The position numbers and the translations under genes are program-made. Below, piece by piece: positions 1-5,099 of a stretch of DNA of 45,348 bases. Numbering within the stretch: position 1 is the first letter of the stretch; every line of letters starts with the position of its first letter. Origin of the DNA: Christensenellaceae bacterium (GTDB taxonomy: Bacteria > Bacillota > Clostridia > Christensenellales > UBA1242); assembly GCA_031262595.1 (NCBI GenBank), contig JAISHI010000023.1, forward strand, positions 1-45,348, read 5' to 3'. Under the pieces are notes generated by a model. That model searched no databases and was not told the DNA's origin. It saw nothing but the letters and a program-made list of their open reading frames with translations.

Positions 1-2
1 TG

Positions 3-146
3 GACTTATGGCAAAAGCGTGCGGAAGCCGCGCATCAGTTAAAGCTTGCGGGGCGAAAGCCTGTTCAGCTTGCAGTAATTGCGCGAAGTAGCAATGCGTT
101 GACATCAGTCATCAAAAAAACGAAACTCGCTGGGATCGAACCTTAG
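3..146 (+). CDS. possible C-terminal end of an unrecognised protein (partial)
   Basis: Frame 3 is open from the window edge to a TAG at 144-146, giving about 47 residues that end in KLAGIEP. I do not recognise the family. The stop codon falls inside the right arm of the terminator hairpin at 123-153, which is a common arrangement for a gene end. A second frame is open to 91 and is Cys-rich, so the choice of frame is not secure. The stretch could equally be non-coding or part of a structured RNA. Sequence to the left would decide. Confidence 0.25.
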   Translation, partial: DLWQKRAEAAHQLKLAGRKPVQLAVIARSSNALTSVIKKTKLAGIEP

Positions 147-160
147 CGAGTTTTGTTTTT
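121..160. terminator. bidirectional rho-independent terminator
   Basis: AAACTCGCT at 123-131 pairs with AGCGAGTTT at 145-153. A T-rich run follows on the plus strand (TGTTTTT), and an A-run precedes it (CATCAAAAAAACG), which becomes a T-tract on the minus strand. It can end the transcript entering from the left edge and the alaS transcript coming from the right, whose stop is at 168. Confidence 0.8.
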
Positions 161-167
161 GTGTTTT

Positions 168-1943
168 TTATTTCCCTATTATAGCCTTAATTCTTCTAAC
201 GCCCGAACTCGATGCCTCTTCTTTCGTTATCTTAAAGGATTTAAGGTCGGCGGTATTTTTCGCGTGTGGGCCGCCGCACATTTCTAGCGAGAGGTCGCCG
301 ATTTTATAAACTTTAACGATTTCGCCGTATTTATTCGCGAAACTGCCTTCAGCCCCTATTTCGCGCGCCTTTTCGATAGTCATTTCCTCAAAAGTTATAG
401 GAATCTCGCGCCTTATCGCGTCATTAACGAAATCTTCGAGGAACTTAATCTCGGCTTCCGTTAGTTTATGGTCGCAATTAAAATCGAACCGCAACCGCTC
501 GGGCGTTATGTTGCTGCCACGTTGATGAACGCCCTCGCCGAGCAGTTTTTTCAGGCCCGCGAGCAACAAGTGCGTTGCCGTGTGTAAGTTCGTCGAGGCA
601 TCGCTTGTATCCGCGAGCCCGCCCTTAAAACTGCCTGCCGATGCGGTTTGCGAGAGTTCGGCGTGCTTTCGTTTCGCCTCCTCATACGCCGCCATGTCGA
701 CGGCTAGCCCTTGCTCTTTCGCAAGTTCAGCGGTTATTTCGATCGGGAAGCCATACGTTTCGTAAAGCCTAAACGCGGTTTTTCCGTTAAGTGTATTATC
801 TTTAACATACGGCAAAACTTTTTCGAATTCTTTAAGTCCTTGGGTTAAACAAGCATCAAACTTCTCGATTTCCTCCATAAATATCGCGATAATTTGGTCG
901 CGTTTATGAGTAAGGTTCGCGTAAAACTCACCGTGTTTAGATATATAAAAATCTATAATATTTATAAAAGTTTCTTTTGGCATCCCGAGTTTATTCGCCA
1001 TTCGGCTCGCGCGCCTAATAAGTCGGCGCAAAACATAGCCTTGCCCAGTTGGACTTGGCGCAACGCCGTCGCTTATGATTATAGTGCTCGCTCTAGTATG
1101 CTCGACGATTATATGGAAGAGAAACGCGTTTTCGCCGTTTATGTCGTATTTAACGCCAGAGTTTTTCGCGATAATCTCTATCGCCGGAGTAAACAATTCC
1201 GTTTCGTAAACCGACGAGAGCCCGTTTATGAAACAAAGAATGCGCTCGAGCCCCATTCCTGTATCGACGTTTTTTTGCGCGAGTGGGATTGCTTTTTCGC
1301 CGGCGTTTTCGATTTTATATTGCATATAAACGTCGTTGCCGATTTCGACGTATTTCCCGCAATCGCAAGACGGGTTGCAACCTTTTCCGCAAGCCGCCGC
1401 GCCCGTATCATAAAACATCTCGCTATCGGGGCCGCAAGGTCCGGTGCCAGAAGGGAGTTGCCACCAATTCTCGCTTTTAGGCAAGAAAAATATGCGCTCG
1501 TCGGGTATCCCAACCTCGCGCCAATATTTCGCGCACTCCTCATCTCTCGGCGCAACCTCGTCGCCCTCGAAACAACTAACCGCAATCCGCTCAGCAGGAA
1601 TTTTTAAAACCGTCGTTAAAAACTCAAAACTCCAAGCGACCTTTTCCTTTTTAAAATAGTCGCCAAGGCTCCAGTTCCCCATCATCTCGAAAAAAGTTAA
1701 ATGCGACTTATCGCCAACTTCCTCGATATCGCCGGTTCGGATACATTTTTGGATATCCGTTAAACGCTTGCCTTGCGGATGTTTTTCGCCCATAAGATAC
1801 GGCACTAACGGGTGCATGCCGCTGTTGATAAAAAGCGTGCTGCCGTCGTTTTCAGGCACAACCGGCGCGCTCGGGATTTCGATATGCCCCTTCGATTTAT
1901 AAAAATCGAGCCACATCGCCCTTAATTCTTTATAACTAACCAT
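168..1943 (-). CDS. alaS: alanine--tRNA ligase, short form without C-terminal C-Ala domain
   Basis: Charges tRNA-Ala and edits mischarged Ser/Gly in the cytosol. The N-terminal class II catalytic core is clear (FINSGMHPLVPYL, TGDIEEVGDKSHLTFFEMMG, then GMGLERILCF). The editing domain keeps its metal-binding pair, HTATH near residue 456 and CGGPH near residue 558 of the ORF track. The protein ends about 30 residues after CGGPH, so the C-terminal coiled coil/DHHA1 (C-Ala) domain of the usual approximately 870-residue enzyme is missing. The stop is in frame and followed by a terminator, so this looks natural and not broken. I chose the third codon (ATG at 1943) because TATAAT ends immediately before the first ATG of the ORF track; starting there gives MVSYKELR and a leaderless mRNA. 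No T-box is visible. Confidence 0.93.
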   Translation of the reverse strand: MVSYKELRAMWLDFYKSKGHIEIPSAPVVPENDGSTLFINSGMHPLVPYLMGEKHPQGKRLTDIQKCIRTGDIEEVGDKSHLTFFEMMGNWSLGDYFKKEKVAWSFEFLTTVLKIPAERIAVSCFEGDEVAPRDEECAKYWREVGIPDERIFFLPKSENWWQLPSGTGPCGPDSEMFYDTGAAACGKGCNPSCDCGKYVEIGNDVYMQYKIENAGEKAIPLAQKNVDTGMGLERILCFINGLSSVYETELFTPAIEIIAKNSGVKYDINGENAFLFHIIVEHTRASTIIISDGVAPSPTGQGYVLRRLIRRASRMANKLGMPKETFINIIDFYISKHGEFYANLTHKRDQIIAIFMEEIEKFDACLTQGLKEFEKVLPYVKDNTLNGKTAFRLYETYGFPIEITAELAKEQGLAVDMAAYEEAKRKHAELSQTASAGSFKGGLADTSDASTNLHTATHLLLAGLKKLLGEGVHQRGSNITPERLRFDFNCDHKLTEAEIKFLEDFVNDAIRREIPITFEEMTIEKAREIGAEGSFANKYGEIVKVYKIGDLSLEMCGGPHAKNTADLKSFKITKEEASSSGVRRIKAIIGK

Positions 1944-1949
1944 AGCCAT

Positions 1950-1978
1950 ATTATAAATTTTGTTTTTGCGCTTGTCTA
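1950..1978 (-). promoter_or_regulatory. alaS promoter, leaderless type
   Basis: On the minus strand, TAGACA (1978-1973), a 17-nt spacer and TATAAT (1955-1950) are followed by 6 nt and then ATG at 1943. The predicted start of transcription is therefore at the start codon. Its -35 overlaps the -35 of the divergent promoter at 1972-2000. Confidence 0.75.
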
Positions 1979-2000
1979 TAAAGAATTTTTATGTTAAAAT
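1972..2000 (+). promoter_or_regulatory. promoter of first 66-aa gene, leaderless type
   Basis: TTGTCT (1972-1977), 17-nt spacer, TAAAAT (1995-2000) with an upstream TGT (extended -10), then 5 nt to ATG at 2006. The -35 lies on top of the divergent alaS -35, so both polymerases would compete for the same site. Confidence 0.75.
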
Positions 2001-2005
2001 CGAAC

Positions 2006-2206
2006 ATGGGATTAGAAGATGATATCCGAGAAGCACATGCACGAGTTATTGCGATAGAAAGATATATAAGAACAAACACCGCGAGCGGCGGCGTTGACCG
2101 CGAGGATGAAAAAGACCTTGAAGAAGCCGAAGAAAAACTCGCTAAATTAAAAGCGCAACTTGCCGCTCAAGAAGCCGCTAATGAACCCGAACCGTCGCGC
2201 TTTTAG
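2006..2206 (+). CDS. small charged helical protein, 66 aa, copy 1
   Basis: Unrecognised. The ORF track starts at 1991, but that ATG lies inside the -10 element; ATG 2006 is 6 nt beyond the -10 and gives MGLEDDIREAH. The chain is rich in Glu, Lys, Arg and Ala, has no Cys and no membrane segment, and looks like a helical hairpin or coiled coil, with a gap around TASGG near residue 30. It ends AANEPEPSRF. It aligns without gaps over its full 66 residues with the next gene (2286-2486), sharing MxLE, xxI, KLxxLxxQL and the AANxPEPxR tail. The two genes also share an upstream block, so they arose by tandem duplication. No function can be assigned. Confidence 0.75.
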   Translation: MGLEDDIREAHARVIAIERYIRTNTASGGVDREDEKDLEEAEEKLAKLKAQLAAQEAANEPEPSRF

Positions 2207-2222
2207 ACGGTTTTTAGTCTAA
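2203..2222. repeat. short hairpin sharing its 5' half with 2709-2729
   Basis: TTAGACGGTTTTTAGTCTAA forms a 6-bp stem (TTAGAC/GTCTAA) overlapping the stop codon of the first 66-aa gene. The same TTAGACGGTTTTT start recurs at 2709. It may be a weak terminator or stability element; there is no good T-run after it. Confidence 0.4.
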
Positions 2223-2230
2223 GCTATATT

Positions 2231-2285
2231 TTATAAATTTGATTTTTCCGCTTGTCTAGAAAGAATTTTTATGTTAGAATAAAAT
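2231..2285. repeat. duplicated promoter block (copy of 1951-2005)
   Basis: The 55 bases before ATG 2286 match the 55 bases before ATG 2006 at most positions, including the sequence CGCTTGTCTA and AAAGAATTTTTATGTTA. The start codons of the two genes are exactly 280 bp apart. The minus-strand alaS-type promoter is also copied in decayed form (TAGACA, 17 nt, TATAAA), so the whole divergent region was duplicated. Confidence 0.8.
2252..2280 (+). promoter_or_regulatory. promoter of second 66-aa gene, leaderless type
   Basis: TTGTCT (2252-2257), 17-nt spacer, TAGAAT (2275-2280) with TGT just before it, then 5 nt to ATG 2286. Same geometry as the promoter 280 bp upstream. Confidence 0.75.
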
Positions 2286-2486
2286 ATGAATTTAGAAGAA
2301 CAAATTAAAAATACCAAAGAACGGATTGGAATGTTAAGCGACGAAATAGATAAAGAACGCGCGCTTGGTCATGATGTTCGCGAGAGAGAAGCTGACCGTA
2401 GAGACGCTAAAACAAAACTCTACGACTTACAGGAGCAACTTAAAGAACAAAACGCCGCTAACGCACCCGAACCAGAGCGTTTATAA
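2286..2486 (+). CDS. small charged helical protein, 66 aa, copy 2
   Basis: Paralogue of the preceding gene with exactly the same length. It begins MNLEEQIKNTKERI and ends NAANAPEPERL, with heptad-like Leu/Ile spacing that suggests a coiled coil. No signal peptide, membrane segment or known motif is visible. The conserved positions are at both ends and in the KLxxLxxQL stretch, while the middle has diverged, so the pair has been under selection since the duplication. It is preceded by its own leaderless-type promoter. Function unknown. Confidence 0.75.
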   Translation: MNLEEQIKNTKERIGMLSDEIDKERALGHDVREREADRRDAKTKLYDLQEQLKEQNAANAPEPERL

Positions 2487-2525
2487 TCTTTAAAATCCCC
2501 GCGAACCCCACGAAATTATTTGGGG

Positions 2526-2702
2526 CGCGGAACTGTTGATTAAGTCGGGAAATGGCTTTCGAGGTTATTTTCGAGGACAAAATCGAGGACTTTCGAGGAA
2601 GTTTACCTTAGTAAATGACCGAGAAAACCGAGGTTTTGAACCGAAAAGAACCCGAACGGCATTTAGCGCTTTAGCGCGTCCGAATTATTCAACAGTTCCG
2701 CG
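2526..2702. repeat. 177-bp element bounded by 18-bp inverted repeats
   Basis: The left end (2526-2543, containing GCGGAACTGTTGATTAA) and the right end (2685-2702, containing TTATTCAACAGTTCCGC) are reverse complements with one mismatch. The interior carries four or more GAGG motifs (TTCGAGG, TCGAGGAC, TTTCGAGG) and a plus-strand frame MAFEVIFEDKIEDF broken by TAG TAA after 19 codons and then again after 19 more. It sits between the 66-aa gene and the HD gene and is not explained by either. It may be a MITE-like dispersed repeat or a structured RNA. Confidence 0.55.
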
Positions 2703-2708
2703 ATTTTC

Positions 2709-2729
2709 TTAGACGGTTTTTTCGTCTAA
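2709..2729. repeat. hairpin at the end of the HD gene
   Basis: TTAGACG (2709-2715) pairs with CGTCTAA (2723-2729) around a TTTTTT-type loop. It overlaps the HD gene stop codon, and its first 13 bases are the same as the hairpin at 2203. Confidence 0.4.
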
Positions 2730-3299
2730 ATAACTCGACATATTGTCCGCGATATGGAAAAGCAGCGCGATCGGATAAAGTTTAAACGCTTGACCTAACG
2801 CGTTGCCGTAGTCCGCGCGGCTGTCGTATGCGCCCATGTGCCAATTTATCGCCATAGCCTCCTCGCGCGAAAGTTTCATAAACCCGCAAACCATATAAAC
2901 GCTCTTTTCGCCGTGCCCATAAGGAAGTTTGTCGTCGACCGCATAAAACGGAACTTGAACCCAAGCGCCGTCGATTTTTTGGTTGCGCATCTCGGTTTTA
3001 TAGGTATCGACCTTACAAAGGTCATGCAAAAGCGCAATAACCGTCGCGGTTTCGAGGCGTTTTTCGTCTTTAAGATAATCCTCGCCGTATTCCGCAGTCA
3101 AAAGTTTAACGAAACGATGATAAACCTTAACGCAATGCTCGACTAACCCGCCCTCGAAGTTACTATGAAAGCGCGTGCTGGCCGGGCTCGAAAAAAAGTT
3201 GGTTTTCTCGATATATTCTAAAAGTTCCGCCGCCCCCTCGCGTTTAATTTGTTTAAATAAATCCAAATATTCTTTTTTATAATCAATTTCTTTTGTCAT
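2709..3299 (-). CDS. HD-domain phosphohydrolase-like protein
   Basis: A 196-aa soluble protein with the metal-binding layout of the HD superfamily: H55 in LVEHCVKV, H92-D93 in ALLHDLCKVD, H129, H154 in NWHMGAYD and D185 in HIADNMSSYLDE. HD proteins hydrolyse phosphate esters in nucleotides, cyclic nucleotides or RNA; nothing here tells which substrate. There is no second catalytic domain. The start ATG at 3299 lies 5 nt after a TATAAT, so the mRNA is probably leaderless. It is divergent from the KilA-N gene with short spacing, and such HD proteins often occur in phage-derived or accessory regions. The exact role is unknown. Confidence 0.75.
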   Translation of the reverse strand: MTKEIDYKKEYLDLFKQIKREGAAELLEYIEKTNFFSSPASTRFHSNFEGGLVEHCVKVYHRFVKLLTAEYGEDYLKDEKRLETATVIALLHDLCKVDTYKTEMRNQKIDGAWVQVPFYAVDDKLPYGHGEKSVYMVCGFMKLSREEAMAINWHMGAYDSRADYGNALGQAFKLYPIALLFHIADNMSSYLDEKTV

Positions 3300-3304
3300 G
3301 AGTT

Positions 3305-3332
3305 ATTATAGCATATAGATAGAAAAACGCAA
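3305..3332 (-). promoter_or_regulatory. promoter of HD gene, leaderless type
   Basis: Minus strand TTGCGT (3332-3327), 16-nt spacer ending TGC (extended -10), TATAAT (3310-3305), then AACTC and ATG at 3299. Confidence 0.7.
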
Positions 3333-3363
3333 TCGGTTGGTGGCGGGTTTTATTGCTCTTTCA

Positions 3364-3394
3364 TTGGACAACAACATATTTTTCGTGTTAAATT
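3364..3394 (+). promoter_or_regulatory. promoter of KilA-N gene, leaderless type
   Basis: TTGGAC (3364-3369), a 19-nt spacer ending TGT, TAAATT (3389-3394), then TTGTC and ATG 3400. With TTAAAT as the -10 the spacer is 18 and the gap is 6. Confidence 0.6.
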
Positions 3395-3399
3395 TTGTC

Positions 3400-4239
3400 A
3401 TGAAAAACAAAAGCATTAAAGTTAATGGCATCGACGTTAATTATAAGGAAACAAAAGGCAATGACGAATTTATCTCGTTAACCGATATGGCAAAGTTTAA
3501 AAATCCAAACGAAACTTCGCTTGTAATCTCGCATTGGCTAAGCACAAGATATACTGTCGAATATCTCGGCATTTGGGAAAAAGTCAATAACCCAAATTTT
3601 AACACTACCGAATTCAGTAGTATTAAAAATGAGGCAGGCTCTCATGGTTATGTCCTAACAACAAAGAATTGGGTCGAGAAAACGAACGCCATTGGGATAT
3701 ATTCTAATGCTGGACGCTATGGCGGAACTTATGCACATCGCGATATTGCGTTTGAGTTTGCGACTTGGTTGTCGCCCGAGTTTAAGTTTTGGATAGTTAA
3801 AGAATTTCAACGGCTAAAAGCGGAAGAGCAAAAACAACTTGCTTGGAGCGCGAAAAGGGAACTTGCCCGAATAAATTATCATATACAAACGGACGCGATA
3901 AAAGAAAACTTAATCTTACCTAAATTAACTCCCTGGCAAAAATCGTTTGTTTATGCGGACGAGGCGGATTTGTTGAATGTTGTTATGTTCGGCAAAACCG
4001 CTGGCGAATGGCGAAAACAAAATCCTGATAAAGACGGAAATATCCGCGATTACGCGGACTTACACGAGTTATTGGTTTTAGCGAATTTAGAAACGCATAA
4101 CGCAAGTTATATCGATGAGAAAATGCCGCAAGCGGAGCGATTAGAAAAATTGCGTGGAATCGCGGAACGCGAGTTAGCGGTTTTGCGCAGACACGATATG
4201 AACGCGCCGTTGTTGTTGGATACCGATAATAATAAATAA
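3400..4239 (+). CDS. KilA-N domain protein
   Basis: A 279-aa protein. Residues about 10-150 carry the KilA-N domain, a DNA-binding fold common in phages and bacterial accessory regions: LTDMAKFKN, then GRYGGTYAHRDIAFEFATWL and SPEFKFWIVKEFQRLK. The C-terminal half (LTPWQKSFVYADEADLLN, TAGEWRKQNPDKDGNIRDYA, LVLANLETHN, MPQAERLEKL) is the conserved extension of the bacterial members. I start at ATG 3400, not 3337, because a promoter occupies 3364-3394 and MKNKSIKVNG fits the family start. It is divergent from the HD gene. The role is unproven; it is probably a remnant or passenger of mobile DNA. Confidence 0.85.
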   Translation: MKNKSIKVNGIDVNYKETKGNDEFISLTDMAKFKNPNETSLVISHWLSTRYTVEYLGIWEKVNNPNFNTTEFSSIKNEAGSHGYVLTTKNWVEKTNAIGIYSNAGRYGGTYAHRDIAFEFATWLSPEFKFWIVKEFQRLKAEEQKQLAWSAKRELARINYHIQTDAIKENLILPKLTPWQKSFVYADEADLLNVVMFGKTAGEWRKQNPDKDGNIRDYADLHELLVLANLETHNASYIDEKMPQAERLEKLRGIAERELAVLRRHDMNAPLLLDTDNNK

Positions 4240-4243
4240 TTAC

Positions 4244-4272
4244 TTGACCACAAGTTTTCTTTGTAATAATAT
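4244..4272 (+). promoter_or_regulatory. promoter of 61-aa gene, with leader
   Basis: TTGACC (4244-4249), 17-nt spacer, TAATAT (4267-4272). ATG 4299 follows a leader of about 20 nt that contains AAGGAG, so this gene has a normal Shine-Dalgarno start. Confidence 0.7.
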
Positions 4273-4298
4273 TTATTATCAAAATAAAAAGGAGAAAA

Positions 4299-4484
4299 AT
4301 GGGACGTATTACGCAATTCTTAGTAGCACACGCTAAAAGAAGCGTCGAAGAAGCGCGCGAAAGAGTCAAAGAAATGCGCGCTCAGGGAATGAGTGATAAG
4401 GAAATCTTAGGAAAAATTAGAGCGAAGCATACGAACGAACAGCCCAAACCGACAGAAACAAAAGACCCCGAACCAATAAGATAA
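4299..4484 (+). CDS. small basic helical protein, 61 aa, PEPxR-type tail
   Basis: Unrecognised. AAGGAG lies 5 nt before ATG 4299. The N-terminal half is a basic amphipathic helix (AHAKRSVEEARERVKEM), followed by MSDKEILGKI, which has the look of a short helix-turn-helix or SHOCT-like segment. The tail is Pro-rich and ends TKDPEPIR. That end resembles the tails of the two 66-aa proteins (PEPSRF, PEPERL), although the rest does not align clearly. It is closed by the terminator at 4495-4519 and convergent with hslV. Function unknown. Confidence 0.7.
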   Translation: MGRITQFLVAHAKRSVEEARERVKEMRAQGMSDKEILGKIRAKHTNEQPKPTETKDPEPIR

Positions 4485-4494
4485 AGCAACCATC

Positions 4495-4519
4495 AAAAAA
4501 CACCTTGCGGTGTTTTTTT
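4495..4519. terminator. bidirectional terminator between 61-aa gene and hslV
   Basis: AAAAAACACC, loop TTGC, GGTGTTTTTTT. The hairpin has A- and T-runs on both sides, so it serves both convergent genes; the hslV stop codon (4518-4520) is inside the T-run. Confidence 0.85.
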
Positions 4520-5051
4520 AAACTTCTTCGATTGTTAGGTTGCCGTTCGTAAAGATGCAAATCTCGCCGGCGATTTTCATCGCTTCTTTCGCGATTTCTT
4601 TCGCCGAGAGTTTCGTGAAATTCGAAAGCGCGCGCGCCGCCGCTAACGCATAATTCCCGCCGCTGCCGATCGCGCAAATGCCCTCCTCGGGTTCGATAAC
4701 GTTCCCGTCGCCGGAAATCAACAAAACCTTTTCCTTATCCGCAACAATCATCATCGCTTCAAGGTTTCTTAAAAACTTATCCGTGCGCCAAGATTGCGCA
4801 AGTTCAACCGCCGAGCGCAATAAATTGCCCGAAAACTTTTGGAGCATTTCCTCAAATCGCGCCGACAGTGTAAACGCGTCCGCAACCGAACCCGCGAACC
4901 CAACAACGACCTTATCGTTATACATTCGCCTAACTTTAACGGCGTTGCTCTTCATAACAACGCTTTGCCCCATAGTAACTTGCCCGTCGCCCGCGATAAC
5001 GGTTTGCCCGCCCTTCTTAACGGCGAGGATTGTCGTCCCTCTTAATTCCAT
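4518..5051 (-). CDS. hslV: ATP-dependent protease proteolytic subunit HslV (ClpQ)
   Basis: A 177-aa peptidase of the proteasome-like N-terminal-nucleophile family. After a five-residue propeptide MELRG, the catalytic Thr is residue 6 ([11 protein letters not shown]); GDGQVTMG and [12 protein letters not shown] are typical of the family, and the C-terminal EICIFTNGN matches HslV. It normally forms a dodecamer capped by the ATPase HslU. The upstream topA and dprA (same strand) fit the Bacillota order dprA-topA-trmFO-xerC-hslV-hslU-codY, but trmFO, xerC and hslU are not here: the next gene is convergent. It has its own promoter ending 6 nt before ATG 5051, which makes the mRNA leaderless. Confidence 0.95.
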   Translation of the reverse strand: MELRGTTILAVKKGGQTVIAGDGQVTMGQSVVMKSNAVKVRRMYNDKVVVGFAGSVADAFTLSARFEEMLQKFSGNLLRSAVELAQSWRTDKFLRNLEAMMIVADKEKVLLISGDGNVIEPEEGICAIGSGGNYALAAARALSNFTKLSAKEIAKEAMKIAGEICIFTNGNLTIEEV

Positions 5052-5057
5052 ACCCTT

Positions 5058-5085
5058 ATTATAGCACGGTAGCGCGAAAAAACAA
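5058..5085 (-). promoter_or_regulatory. hslV promoter, leaderless type
   Basis: Minus strand TTGTTT (5085-5080), 16-nt spacer ending TGC, TATAAT (5063-5058), then AAGGGT and ATG 5051. The AAGGG is too close to the start to work as a normal ribosome binding site. Confidence 0.7.
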
Positions 5086-5099
5086 GCAACAATTCGCTT

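Noticed and set aside
1-120. Possible 3' end of a structured RNA (tmRNA, SRP RNA or RNase P RNA)
   Set aside because: I could not match it to any conserved core of these RNAs. The stretch contains small self-complementary pieces, but an open frame to 144 explains it equally well.
894-1607. 237-aa plus-strand ORF antisense to alaS
   Set aside because: It is a shadow of the minus-strand alaS frame, with unusual Arg/Phe/Tyr-rich composition and no promoter or ribosome binding site.
1991-2005. Upstream ATG at 1991 as start of the first 66-aa gene
   Set aside because: It lies inside the promoter between -35 and -10 and is therefore not on the transcript. The duplicated copy has no in-frame equivalent extension.
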